Positions 34,101 to 43,106 are shown, counted from the first letter of the stretch. The stretch is DNA of 64,000 nucleotides from Gemmatimonadota bacterium (GCA_016719105.1 JADKAQ010000009.1:6667-70666); one strand, 5' to 3'. Made by a program: numbers and translations. The notes: generated by a model not told the origin, from the sequence alone.

Positions 34101-34640
34101 ACGTGCTCAAGAACGTGCTTTTCGACCAATACCTGCGCGCGCATCGGAACGCCGAAGAGCTGATCAAGCGCGGCGAGTCGAAAACGCTGGAGTTCAAGTC
34201 CACCCTGCGATGGAACCTCAAAGAGGACAAGCAAGACGACAAGGTGGTGACGCATTCGGTGCTCAAGACAGTCGCAGCCTTCCTGAACACGGAGGGCGGT
34301 GACCTGCTGATTGGTGTGGCGGATGATGGGGCGATCGTCGGGATCGAACGCGATCAGTTGGACAACGACGACAAGTTCATGCGGCACCTGGCGCAGGTGG
34401 TGCGCAATGGGCTTGGGGACCGTGCCGGGACGCATCGACCCGAAGATGCAGGTTGTGAACGGAAGGTCCGTTTGCGTGGTGAGCTGTCAGCGGAGCCCGG
34501 AGCCTGTCTACCTCAAGTGGAAGGGCGTAGAGTCTTCACCAGACGGTGACTTGTTTGTACGCAGCGGGCCGGGAACGGTGAAGCTCCCGGCGGATAGTGC
34601 GCGGGAGTACGTGAAGACGCGGTTCGGGACTACTGGGTAG
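31127..34640 (+). CDS. hsdR: Type I restriction endonuclease subunit with C-terminal AlbA_2 domain, frameshifted
   Basis: The translocase-nuclease has, in order, a PD-(D/E)xK nuclease with FTAELKNPLSG (Glu176, Lys178), a helicase motor with Walker A SAGSGKS near residue 329, VDEAH, FTATPKP, the motif near FQTGFDQPLLHTMYVDKKL, and a helical region. The end is unusual: GESKTLEFKSTLRWN and LNTEGGDLLIGVADDG from about residue 1016 form an AlbA_2/Schlafen-type domain. Single-base losses near 33446 and two near 33620 garble about 60 residues (true frame FAAAYFNPKTTQDKLYVPLAHP) and restore the frame. One extra G near 34413 shifts to the frame ending RFGTTG at 34640. The pattern suggests sequence errors. 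Confidence 0.88.
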
Positions 34641-34914
34641 CCTGCAGATGCGGCGCTGAGATGTAATTCGAGGCTTACTGCTGACGAGCGATTCATGGGC
34701 GCTCGCCTCGCTCGCAGTCTCCTTCGAGCGCTCGCAGCGGAAGCCAGCGTTCTGCGCGCCCACGCTTAAGGAGGATCCGTTTCGTCCGCGTCAACTTGGC
34801 GGCAGGTCTCTTTGGATGCGTTGCTGCGGCATCGGCTTCTCCCCGGGGGACCGTGTTCTTCCACAAAGGCGAGTTGCACGGCGACGACGGCGCCGATTTC
34901 GACAACCGGATCGC

Positions 34915-36187
34915 GCGGCAACCTACCCAACCCACCAACCCCACCCCCCGCTCCGCCTCCCGTATCGCATTCCGATGATCACTCGCCCCCGCTAACTCCG
35001 TATTCGCAAACGCAATCCTCCCAAACGCACGATCGCGCAACACATCCCGCGGTGCCGGCTTCCCATCCACGCCAAAGTAGAACCCCGGCTGCGGACTCAC
35101 GTACGCGTGCCCCCAGCGGTTCAGGATGATCCCCGCCACATCGCGCCGCGGATCGAACCCGCCACGCGCAAACATGTCGCCCAGCGGCGCGCGGAAGGCG
35201 CGCTCGTACTGCGCGAACGACGTCCCGAACAGCTGCGCGCGCCCCTGCTTCCCCTGCTCGGCGATCGGGAGCCCTGGCTGCGAATAGAGCACCTTGATGG
35301 TCAGCACGGTCGGCGCGTCGGGGTCGATGCCGCGGCCGTCGCCGGCAATGGTCGCCATGCGTCGCACGGAGAGATAGTTGCCGAGCCCCTCGAACCAGCG
35401 GCAGCCGGCCATCCCCATCTTGTGCAGAAAGCGCCAGTTGCGCACGGCGACGTTGGCCATCAGCGCCGGCGAGCGATAGAACTGCGCGAAGGCCGCACAA
35501 AGCCGGCGTTGCCGTCGGGGAACATCTGGTCGCCCAGTTCAGCATTGCCGTCGCCCGGGAACTCGGTCTCGATGGAATAGGCGCAGTACGCCGACAACGC
35601 ATCGGGCCCCAGTCCGTACCCCCCTCCCTCCACCGGCGACAGAAAGGTCCGCACCGTCTCGCGACTGATGCGATGCCGCGCCATCAGGTGCTCCTCGAGC
35701 GTGATGGTGTCGAGCTGCCTTGAGATGGCATCGCCCTCCACCTGTGGTCGCGGCCCATCGTCAGGCACGGTGCGCCAGCGCATGAGATCGGCCTTCACCC
35801 CCTCGCTCAACGGCGCCCCGTCGAGCTGTCGACCCCATGGATCGAGCACCCACACCCCCGGGCGCTGCCCGAACTGCGAGCCGAAGTAGAAGCCGTAGTC
35901 CTTGGGATCAGCGTACGGACTCTGGTGCAGCGGCATTTCGCGCTTGGGGCTCTGCCAGCGCTGGTACTCCATCACCGAACGATCCATCCCGATGAGGTCG
36001 TACACCTTGTCGATGTAGCCCCCCTTGAGCGGCACCAGGAAGATCGCCGACGCCCTGGTGCGGCGAATGCCATGTGCCGCATTCATCACGTCGTACGTGT
36101 TGCCGTTGGAGTGGCGGTACTGCCCCACGCCGCCATAACCATTCCAGTCGTCGGCGGGCGACGTTGCGCCGTCCACGCGGCCGCTCA
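34915..36187 (-). pseudogene. Broken FAD oxidoreductase of the spermidine-dehydrogenase type
   Basis: Homology on the minus strand begins WNGYGGVGQYRHSNGNTYDVMNAAHGIR, then jumps directly to AIFLVPLKGGYIDKVYDLIGMDRS. The FAD-binding Rossmann segment expected between them is missing. Later blocks (YGFYFGSQFGQRPGVWVLDPWGRQLDGAPLS, FPDGNAGF, YRSPALMANVAVRNWRFLHKMGM, GRIAFANTELAG) are clear. One base is lost near 35490, splitting the rest into two frames. The N-terminus is replaced at 36188 by the tail of a PIN gene copy. The internal deletion and the fusion are real rearrangements; the frameshift alone could be an error. The family call is from memory of the conserved blocks. Confidence 0.65.
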
Positions 36188-36500
36188 GCCGATCGCAGGT
36201 CAGCAGCGACGCGCCGAGCACCTGCGCCGGCGCAAGAGAATCCCATCGGCTGGGTCACCGTGCGGGTCCCCCTGCAGTCGCGTGCTGTGAACCAGTACGT
36301 CGCGCGTGGCCGGGACGGTGGCAATGCCCGGGGGCCCGCGCGGCGCGGTCCAACCAGACGGTCACATCAGTCCCCAGTTGCAGGCGTCCCTTGCTCAGCA
36401 GCAGGGCGATCTTCCAGAAGGAGAAGTTGCTGACGACGAGACGGCGCGCCACGCCGAGGGGCGGCCGGTATACTCGGGGATGGGCTCGCGAACACCGGAG
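36188..36500 (-). pseudogene. Truncated second copy of the PIN-domain toxin gene
   Basis: This stretch is closely similar to the intact PIN gene at 43.7-44.2 kb (shared FSFWxIAxLxSKGRLQLGTDVTVWLDRAARAPG and MLGASLLTCDR). It lacks about 140 bases, including the first catalytic LLDTHVWLW block, is shifted in frame after RAPG, and ends abruptly in the oxidoreductase relic. The upstream coding extension (EYTGRPSAWRAVSS) is also shared. It is non-functional. Confidence 0.8.
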
Positions 36501-36517
36501 CGCTATGCCGCGCGGAT

Positions 36518-37375
36518 TCAGGAACGCGCTGACGTGACGTAGCGCTCGACGCCGTCGAGCACCCGCTGCAGCCCGAAGTCGAACGACTCGTCCATGGTGC
36601 GCGGCCGGACCTCGGACGGCGCCGCGATGATCGCGGCGAACGTCGGGAACCGAGGGTCGCCGATCGCGCGTCCCAGGTCGGCGCCCACCGCCGCTGCCCA
36701 CTCCTGCTCGGAGATGCCGCGCGCCCGCGCGCGAGCGAGCGAGATCGAGGTGTCCGATGCGCCTCGCGTGTAGCCGTCCACCACGCTGATCATCTGCCCG
36801 ACGTCGGCGGGGCTCAGCCCCGCCCCATACAGCGGCTCGGCGAGCGCCTCGAGCCAGGCGAGCCAGTTGGGTCCGTGCGGTGCCGCGACGAACGGCAGCT
36901 CCGCCAGCCACGGTCGCGAGCAGAGCATCGCCCGTTTGGCGTGCGCCCACCGCGCGACGTCGGCGCGCCAGTCGCCGCGTGGCTCCGCCGGTCGCGGCGG
37001 CAATCCCAACCCCGCGTCGACGATGGCGTCGTACAGCGCCTCCTTGCTGGGGAAATAGCGGTAGATCGCCATCGTCGTGAAGCCCAGCCGTGCGGACACG
37101 GCCTGCATCGTCACCGCGCCGAGCCCCTCCGCGTCTGCGATGTCCATCGCCGCCAACACGACCTCCTGAGGGGAGAACGCCGCCTTCGGCCCACGCGTGG
37201 AGCGGTACCGATCCTCCCAGAGCAGTTGGCTGCGCATCCGCAACGCGGGGTCCGCACTCACCGAGGCCTGCATGACGTCCTGGTGTGTCAGCGCGCCCTT
37301 CGCGCGCGTACCCGACCGGCCCTTGGCCGAGCCCGTGGCGCGAGACCCGCTTGTCCCCTTCTTGCGACCCGGCAT
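36518..37375 (-). CDS. TetR-family transcriptional repressor
   Basis: This 285-residue regulator has a basic, disordered N-terminus. A TetR DNA-binding domain follows at about residues 65-115 (FSPQEVVLAAMDIADAEGLGAVTMQAVSARLGFTTMAIYRYFPSKEALYDAIVD). The C-terminal ligand domain is of the TetR_C/tetracycline-repressor type (WRADVARWAHAKRAMLCSRPWLAEL). The ATG at 37375 is chosen because the frame upstream runs through the promoter region. It diverges from the barrel-protein gene, and a perfect palindrome between them is the likely operator. Confidence 0.85.
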   Translation of the reverse strand: MPGRKKGTSGSRATGSAKGRSGTRAKGALTHQDVMQASVSADPALRMRSQLLWEDRYRSTRGPKAAFSPQEVVLAAMDIADAEGLGAVTMQAVSARLGFTTMAIYRYFPSKEALYDAIVDAGLGLPPRPAEPRGDWRADVARWAHAKRAMLCSRPWLAELPFVAAPHGPNWLAWLEALAEPLYGAGLSPADVGQMISVVDGYTRGASDTSISLARARARGISEQEWAAAVGADLGRAIGDPRFPTFAAIIAAPSEVRPRTMDESFDFGLQRVLDGVERYVTSARS

Positions 37376-37399
37376 GACACCCCCGGCGAAACGTGCTGG

Positions 37400-37428
37400 T
37401 TGACAAAGTTGAAACTGTATACTATACA
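37400..37428 (+). promoter_or_regulatory. Sigma-70-type promoter with embedded TetR operator
   Basis: TTGACA (37400-37405), a 17-bp spacer and TATACA (37423-37428) form a near-consensus promoter reading into the barrel gene. The -10 region lies in the perfect palindrome TGTATA-C-TATACA (37416-37428), so a bound repressor would block it. The stretch is strikingly AT-rich for this genome. Confidence 0.75.
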
Positions 37429-37513
37429 CTTGTATCTGTGTACGTAATACACTAATGCATGCGCACGCCATCCGACAGCCCTGTCGTCCCCCACGCTCCA
37501 CGAGGAACGCACC

Positions 37514-38140
37514 ATGACCCGCTCGACCGCCGTCTCCCACGCCGCGCGCACCACTGCCGGCACCCTCGCCCTCCTCCTGTCCGCCACGACCGCCGCAACG
37601 GCCCAGGACACCGCGCCGCATTCCCGCGCCTGGGAATTCCGCGTCTCCAGCGGCGCACTCGTGGCCACGGGCGACCAGCGCCAGCAGCTGAAGGACGCAC
37701 AACTCACCGCCGCCCAGCTGTCGTGGGTCGTGAACCCGCGCCTGGCGATCACCGGCAGCTTCTCCTGGGCGCGGAGCCGCGACCTCGCCACGACCGTCAC
37801 GCCAAAGCTCGACGTCTTCACCAGTGACATCGGCGCGGAGGTGCGCTCCTCCAAGTGGTTTGCCGGTGGCCCGGTCTCGCTCAGCGCGTTCGCCGGGCTC
37901 GGCGGCGGCATGCGAAGCTACAACTATAGAAGTCTCGACGTGCCGGCCACGAACAACTTCGCCGGTTACGGCAGCGTCGGCGGAGAGATCGGGCTGGGGC
38001 GCGTCGCGCTGCGACTCGAAGCGCGCGACTACGCTGCGGGCTTCAAGCCACTCGTCGGTGCCGGCCGGTCCGCCGTGCGCGGTGACGTCGTCCTCATGGG
38101 CGCGCTGAGCTTCAACAAGCGCCGCGCACCGCAGGAATAG
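37514..38140 (+). CDS. Outer-membrane beta-barrel-like protein
   Basis: This 208-residue exported protein has a signal peptide (to TAATAQ). The rest is made of alternating amphipathic strands (WEFRVSSGALVATG, LAITGSFSWARSRD, GPVSLSAFAGLGGGMRSYNY, GYGSVGGEIGLGRVALRLEARDY) and ends in a strand as in small outer-membrane barrels. I cannot assign a specific family. It is preceded by the strong, probably TetR-controlled promoter, so the repressor and this gene probably form one regulatory unit. Confidence 0.65.
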   Translation: MTRSTAVSHAARTTAGTLALLLSATTAATAQDTAPHSRAWEFRVSSGALVATGDQRQQLKDAQLTAAQLSWVVNPRLAITGSFSWARSRDLATTVTPKLDVFTSDIGAEVRSSKWFAGGPVSLSAFAGLGGGMRSYNYRSLDVPATNNFAGYGSVGGEIGLGRVALRLEARDYAAGFKPLVGAGRSAVRGDVVLMGALSFNKRRAPQE

Positions 38141-38205
38141 CCGGATGAGCCGTGCCGACTACCCTTGGCCTAACGAATCCCACCGTGTACGCAGACCGCC
38201 TGACC

Positions 38206-38874
38206 ATGAAGACGAACAAATCGGATTGGCTGATTCCCTCCGCCCTCATCGCGCTCAGCCTCGTGCCGGCCCTGGCCGGCACGGCACGGCTGGCGCAGCT
38301 CGCCGGCGGGGCAGACATCACGCCGGAGAACGCACGATTCTTCGAGGCGCCGCTCCCTGTGGTGCTGCACATCCCGGCGGCCATCGTATTCGCCATCCTC
38401 GGCGCATTGCAGTTCTCACCGGGATTGCGGCGCCGTCATCGCGGATGGCATCGGGCGACGGGCCGGATCCTCGTTCCGGCCGCACTCCTCGTGGCGGTGA
38501 CGGGACTGTGGATGACGCTCTCGTATCCCTGGCCGGAGGGTGACGGACAGCTGGTCTACGCCGAGCGACTCGTCTTCGGCAGCGCGATGCTGCTGTCGGT
38601 CGTGTTAGGCGTGGACGCCATCAGGCGCCGGTCGTTCGCCGAGCACGGTGACTGGATGCTCCGCGCGTACGCGATCGGGATGGGCGCGGGGACCCAGGTG
38701 CTCACGCACATTCCCTGGTTTGTCCTCGTCGACCTCAAGCCTGCCGGGATTCCGCGCGCCGTAATGATGGGACTCGGCTGGGCGATCAACATTGCCGTGG
38801 CGGAGTGGGTCATCCGGCGGCCGACGCATCGTGCGAAGCCCGTGTTCGCCACCGTCTCACGCGCCACCGGCTGA
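38206..38874 (+). CDS. DUF2306-type integral membrane protein
   Basis: This 222-residue protein has about seven transmembrane helices. The block HIPAAIVFAILGALQFSPGLRRRHRGWHRATGRILV is characteristic of DUF2306 membrane proteins, with HRxxGR between helices, and YAERLVFGSAMLLSVVLGV and HGDWMLRAYAIGMGAGTQVL follow. Function is unknown; the conserved His residues suggest heme or metal binding as in cytochrome-b561-like proteins, which is only an inference. It follows the barrel gene by 65 bases and may share its promoter. Confidence 0.75.
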   Translation: MKTNKSDWLIPSALIALSLVPALAGTARLAQLAGGADITPENARFFEAPLPVVLHIPAAIVFAILGALQFSPGLRRRHRGWHRATGRILVPAALLVAVTGLWMTLSYPWPEGDGQLVYAERLVFGSAMLLSVVLGVDAIRRRSFAEHGDWMLRAYAIGMGAGTQVLTHIPWFVLVDLKPAGIPRAVMMGLGWAINIAVAEWVIRRPTHRAKPVFATVSRATG

Positions 38875-39001
38875 CTCAGCCACCCCTTTGCCGTCGTCGG
38901 CTCCTTTGCCTGCACCGAAGCTCGAAGGTACACCTCCAATCGACCCCGCTCTCGTTCAGGAGCGGCGACCTCTCGCGAACCGCGGCGACGGAATCGAGAA
39001 C

Positions 39002-39244
39002 ATGGGATTGGTCAGGAACGACGTCTTCGACCGTGCTGTGGGGGGAGGCCTCGTCGCGTGGTACATGCGAATGCGCAACAAGACGGGCGTCGCACGAATG
39101 GTTGCGTACAGATGGACTGACATGAACGGGCAAGATCAAAGGGGTTCGATACAGATCCGCGGGGGCGAGGTCGCGAACCCCCGGCTCGACCTCACGCAAG
39201 CGCGCCCTATCGCTTCAGTGCGAAACCTTCGTGTAACTAGGTGA
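39002..39244 (+). CDS. Hypothetical small protein or gene fragment
   Basis: An 80-residue frame reading MGLVRNDVFDRAVGGGLVAWYMRMRNKTGVARMVAYRWTD has a coding-like alternation of residues, but I recognise no family. The frame is open upstream with Pro-rich sequence, so it may be the end of a larger, damaged gene. It is followed by an IS3 remnant. Confidence 0.35.
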   Translation: MGLVRNDVFDRAVGGGLVAWYMRMRNKTGVARMVAYRWTDMNGQDQRGSIQIRGGEVANPRLDLTQARPIASVRNLRVTR

Positions 39245-39302
39245 CAGTAGGAAGAAGCAGGGTTCCTCGGACACCAAATCGGGGTGTCCTGCCGGAGCGT
39301 AG

Positions 39303-39398
39303 GTGGCGAATGGCCGGCGGCGATTCAGCAACCGGTTCAAGGTCGGGGCGTTGCGGTTGGTGATCGAGCGCAGAGTCTCGCTGGCGCGAGACGGCATA
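39303..39398 (+). mobile_element. Remnant of an IS3-type transposase OrfA
   Basis: A 30-residue stretch reads RRRFSNRFKVGALRLVIERRVSLAR, matching the start of the helix-turn-helix of IS3-family OrfA proteins (RRRFSxEFKxxAVRLV...). Only this piece remains; no OrfB or terminal repeats are seen. It lies directly upstream of the large kinase gene. Confidence 0.5.
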
Positions 39399-39461
39399 GG
39401 TGATGGGTCGAGCATCCCCCCGTCCGTTCCCAAACGCCCCTCGACCACGCATGTTCCGCCC

Positions 39462-42400
39462 ATGTCCGACATCGACGCCTCCGACCTTCAGCCCCGCCTG
39501 GCCCAGGCCCTGGCGGGACAGTACGCCCTCCTGCGCCCGCTGGGGCAGGGCGGGATGGGGACGGTCTTCCTGGCCCGCGACCTCACGCTCGATCGCGAGG
39601 TCGCCATCAAGGTCATCTCGCCCGAGCTCGCCGCGAGCCCCGAGCTCAAGCAACGCTTCCTGCAGGAAGCGCGCACGGTCGCCAAGCTGCGTCATCCCAA
39701 CATCGTCGCCGTCTACTCGGCCGGCGAGGGGAACGGGCTGCTCTACTTCGTGATGGAATTCGTCCCCGGCGAGAGCCTGCGCGACCGGCTCACGCGCGAG
39801 GTGTCGATCGCGTCGGATCCCGCCTGCTCCATCCTCCACGACCTGGCCCTGGCGCTGGACTACGCGCACCAGGCCGGCGTGGTGCACCGCGACGTGAAGC
39901 CGGAGAACATCCTGCTCGACCGCGAGTCGGGGCGGGCGATGCTCACCGACTTCGGCGTCGCGGTCGCCCTTGCGGCTGCCGGCGACAGTCGGCTCACCAA
40001 CGTGGGAATGGTCCTGGGCTCGCCCCGCTACATGAGCCCGGAGCAGGCGTCGGGCGAACGCGCCCTGGACGGCCGCAGCGACCTGTACTCGTTAGGGCTG
40101 GTGGGATACGAGATGCTGGCCGGCGCGCCGGCGCTCGACGCACCGTCGGCGGCATCGATGCTGGTCAAGCAGCTCACCGAACTCCCCCCGCCGCTGATCC
40201 AGAAGGCACCGGGGACCGCGCCGGAAGTTGCCGCGGCCATCGACCGCGTCTTGCTCAAGGAGCCGGCCGCGCGCTTCGCGAGAGGGGGCGCCTTTGCCGC
40301 CGCACTGGTCGGCGAATCGTTCGACAACGCGACGCCGAGTGGACAGGTCGCGCGCGCGACGCGCTCACGCAGCACGAGCGCCGGCACGGCGAACGAGAGG
40401 GTTGCGGGCTCGCGACGTGCGGTCCTCATCGGTGCCGCCCTTGCCGTCGTGGCCGCGGTGGGCGCCGGTGCGATGTTCGTGCGAAACCGCGACACGGGCG
40501 GCAACACGCGCGCCTACTTCGTCGCCCCCTTCGAGGTGCAGACGGGCGAACGCTCGCTCGACTGGCTGCACGAGGGGAGCGTGAACATGCTTTCTATGGC
40601 GTTAGCCCAGTGGGCGGATCTGAGTGTGGTCGACTACGAACGCTCGCTCGACCTGCTGCGCAACGCGGGGCTCGACGACGAGCGACGCATCGCGCTCGAA
40701 GACGCGCGCGCGGTGGCTCGCAAGGCGGGCGCCGGCGTGATCATCATGGGGCAGGTCACCACCACCCCCGATTCGCTCCGCGTCATCGCCCGCACGTACA
40801 ACGTCGCCTCGGGCAAGCAGCTCGATCAGGCCGAGAGCGCCGTGGCGGCCAGCGCCGATCCGCGGGTTGCCTTTCAGTCGATCGCCAACGAGCTGCTCGA
40901 CCTGATCGGCGGGACGAAGGTCACGATGGAGCTGACGCGCGCCACCACGTCGTCGGTCGATGCGTATCGCGCGTATCTGGCCGGCGTGCAGGCGCTCAAC
41001 GGGTGGCGGCTGGGCGAGGCCGATTCGCTGCTCAAGAGCGCAACCACGATCGATTCCACCTTCGCGCTGGCGTACTACAAGCGCGCCCTAACGCTGGGGT
41101 GGATCAACGCGCTGGATCGCAGCGAGCACGTGTCGACGTCGCAGAAGGCGGTCGACTACAAGAGCCGCCTGCCGCAACGGTTGCAGGAGATCGTCGTCGC
41201 CAACAACGACCTGGCCAAGGCGTTCATGGCCAACGGCCCGGAAGCCGGTGCGCTCTTCCGCGCGGCGCGCGCTCGGCTCGCCCCGCTCGTGCAACGCGAT
41301 TCGCTCGACGCCGAGGCCTGGTATGGACTGGCCGACGCCCAGTTCCACGAGGCGACGCAGACCGGGATCAACAACGTCGATTCCATCGTCGGGCTGCTCA
41401 ACCAGTCGCAGCGCGGCTTCAAGCGTGCCATCGCCATCGACTCGACCAACCACCTGGCGTACCAGCACCTGGTGGGCATCTACTCCATGGCGGCCGCGGG
41501 CAACGGATTCGTCATCCTCGATGGCGATACGCTGCGCAGCATGGGCTCGCCGGAGGCGATGCGTGCGATCGCGCCGGCCAGGATGGTGGAGCTGCGAAAC
41601 GCGGCCAAGGCCCGCAATCGCGATGCAGCTGCCGGGTGGCTGGCCGCCGATCCGGATGCCCACCAGGCCTGGCGCTCGCTGAGCGATGCGTACAGCCAGA
41701 TGGGGATGTGGGACTCGGCGGTCGCGGTCCTCGAGCGCTCGATCGAGCGGCCGACGACGGCGTCTCCGGTCACGCCGTATCGCATCGCGCTCTTCCGCCA
41801 GATTGCCGACGATTCCCTGGCGCTCCCCGCCCTGCGCGCCGCGCTGCAGCGCTATCCCGCGGAGTCGCTCAAGGCGCGCGGTGAGTCCGATCGGCTCCCG
41901 ATGGTGATGTCGGGCTTCTCGGTTGCCGGGGCCAACGGGGCGCTCGGGCTGCTGGACACGCTGGTGCGCGTCTCGACCGACGTGGATTCCATCATGTTCG
42001 GGACCACGGCGCCGACCAAGTGGATCGCCGCGACGTACGCGGTGACCATGCGCCTGGGTGCGGGGCTCCCCGCCTCCCCGGCCGATAGGCGCCTGCTGGA
42101 CCGCAGCCTCGCGGGGATGGACCAGATGACGAGTCGTTATGCGGGGCAGGTGCGCGCGCAGTCGATCGTCCTGCCGTACATGGCCTTCCTGTCCACCGGC
42201 GATACCTCCTTCGCCGCGATGGCCCGGCGCTGGGCGACGCCGCCTAACGCGCCGCCCGCCGCCAACGTGCTCCCGGAGCTGACCGCCCTCATCGCCGTCA
42301 AGTCGGGCGACACCGCGGGTGCCGCGCGTTTGATGCGCGACTTCCCCAGCGCCGATTCCCTCAAGAACCCCAACGTCCCCATCGGCATGGCCGGGTTGCG

Positions 42401-42734
42401 CATCTTTGCGCGGGCGCAGCTGGCGGCCGACCTCGGCGACCTGAAACGTGCCGCTGGCACGTACGAGGCCATCGACCCGCGGCGATTCCAGGGCGTCGGC
42501 ATGGTGGAGCCGGGCTTCGCGACCTATACGCGCAGCTTTTTGGAACGCGGCAAGGTGTACGAGGCGCTCGGCGAACGGCAGAAGGCGATCGCTGCCTACG
42601 ACGAGTTTGTCAGGCGGTGGGCCAAGGCCGACGCAGCGCTGCAGCCGCAGGTGGCGGAGGCCCGGGCCGCCGCCGCCCGCCTGCGGGATGCGCCGGCGTC
42701 GGTGCCGGTGGGGGTGAAGCCTGGGCGGGAGTGA
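39462..42734 (+). CDS. Large Ser/Thr protein kinase with extracytoplasmic repeat domain
   Basis: The 1090-residue product has a kinase domain at about residues 22-285 (glycine loop LGQGGMGTVFLA, Lys in VAIKVI, VVHRDVKPENILL, LTDFGVAVAL, YMSPEQASGE). One transmembrane helix lies near 325-345 (VLIGAALAVVAAVGAGAMFV). After it comes a region similar to adenylate-cyclase-associated integral domains (FEVQTGERSLDWLHEGSVNMLSMALAQW), then a long array of TPR-like helical hairpins to the end. Such kinases are numerous in Gemmatimonadota and probably sense envelope or nutrient state. The ATG at 39462 follows a frame that upstream encodes the IS3 remnant. Confidence 0.88.
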   Translation: MSDIDASDLQPRLAQALAGQYALLRPLGQGGMGTVFLARDLTLDREVAIKVISPELAASPELKQRFLQEARTVAKLRHPNIVAVYSAGEGNGLLYFVMEFVPGESLRDRLTREVSIASDPACSILHDLALALDYAHQAGVVHRDVKPENILLDRESGRAMLTDFGVAVALAAAGDSRLTNVGMVLGSPRYMSPEQASGERALDGRSDLYSLGLVGYEMLAGAPALDAPSAASMLVKQLTELPPPLIQKAPGTAPEVAAAIDRVLLKEPAARFARGGAFAAALVGESFDNATPSGQVARATRSRSTSAGTANERVAGSRRAVLIGAALAVVAAVGAGAMFVRNRDTGGNTRAYFVAPFEVQTGERSLDWLHEGSVNMLSMALAQWADLSVVDYERSLDLLRNAGLDDERRIALEDARAVARKAGAGVIIMGQVTTTPDSLRVIARTYNVASGKQLDQAESAVAASADPRVAFQSIANELLDLIGGTKVTMELTRATTSSVDAYRAYLAGVQALNGWRLGEADSLLKSATTIDSTFALAYYKRALTLGWINALDRSEHVSTSQKAVDYKSRLPQRLQEIVVANNDLAKAFMANGPEAGALFRAARARLAPLVQRDSLDAEAWYGLADAQFHEATQTGINNVDSIVGLLNQSQRGFKRAIAIDSTNHLAYQHLVGIYSMAAAGNGFVILDGDTLRSMGSPEAMRAIAPARMVELRNAAKARNRDAAAGWLAADPDAHQAWRSLSDAYSQMGMWDSAVAVLERSIERPTTASPVTPYRIALFRQIADDSLALPALRAALQRYPAESLKARGESDRLPMVMSGFSVAGANGALGLLDTLVRVSTDVDSIMFGTTAPTKWIAATYAVTMRLGAGLPASPADRRLLDRSLAGMDQMTSRYAGQVRAQSIVLPYMAFLSTGDTSFAAMARRWATPPNAPPAANVLPELTALIAVKSGDTAGAARLMRDFPSADSLKNPNVPIGMAGLRIFARAQLAADLGDLKRAAGTYEAIDPRRFQGVGMVEPGFATYTRSFLERGKVYEALGERQKAIAAYDEFVRRWAKADAALQPQVAEARAAAARLRDAPASVPVGVKPGRE

Positions 42735-42791
42735 GGGGGCTGCCTTCCGGCTCGGAACGCGCGACGCCGACCGACCTGAGCGCCAGTCGGC

Positions 42792-42820
42792 TTGACGGTG
42801 ACACTTTAGTGTAATAGTCT
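42792..42820 (+). promoter_or_regulatory. Probable promoter/operator of the AbrB-Doc pair
   Basis: TTGACG (42792-42797) with a 17-bp spacer to TAGTCT gives a weak promoter. Between them ACACT-TT-AGTGT (42801-42812) is a perfect palindrome suited to an AbrB-type autorepressor. The antitoxin ATG is at 42862. Confidence 0.4.
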
Positions 42821-42861
42821 CAATCGTCGCCGCTCACCCCGCACCAGAGCCGAGGGTCCCC

Positions 42862-43095
42862 ATGGCCATTCTTGTCAGCAAGACACGCGCGCAAGGCGCC
42901 TCCGTGGTCACGACCCTCCCCGCCGAGGTGGCTCGGCGGCTCTCCGTGACGGCTGGTCAGGAACTCGAGTGGATCGAGGACGGCATGGGGGGATTCCGCG
43001 TGGTGCCGCACACCCCTGAAACGGCCGAAGCGCTCGCGGTGCACGAGAAGATCATGGCCGAGTACGACGCGGTCTTCCGCGCGCTCGCCAAGTAG
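42862..43095 (+). CDS. AbrB/MazE-type antitoxin
   Basis: This 77-residue protein has a swapped-hairpin AbrB domain at the N-terminus (LVSKTRAQGASVVTTLPAEVARRLSVTAGQELEWIED) that would bind the operator. A helical C-terminus (ETAEALAVHEKIMAEYDAVFRAL) wraps the toxin. The next gene, a Doc-type toxin, starts 11 bases later, the usual arrangement of a Type II toxin-antitoxin pair. Confidence 0.8.
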   Translation: MAILVSKTRAQGASVVTTLPAEVARRLSVTAGQELEWIEDGMGGFRVVPHTPETAEALAVHEKIMAEYDAVFRALAK

Positions 43096-43106
43096 ATCCC
43101 CTGCGG

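Noticed and set aside
36255..37406. 383-residue minus-strand frame over the TetR gene
   Set aside because: Only its last part has homology, to the PIN pseudogene; the rest is a shadow of TetR.
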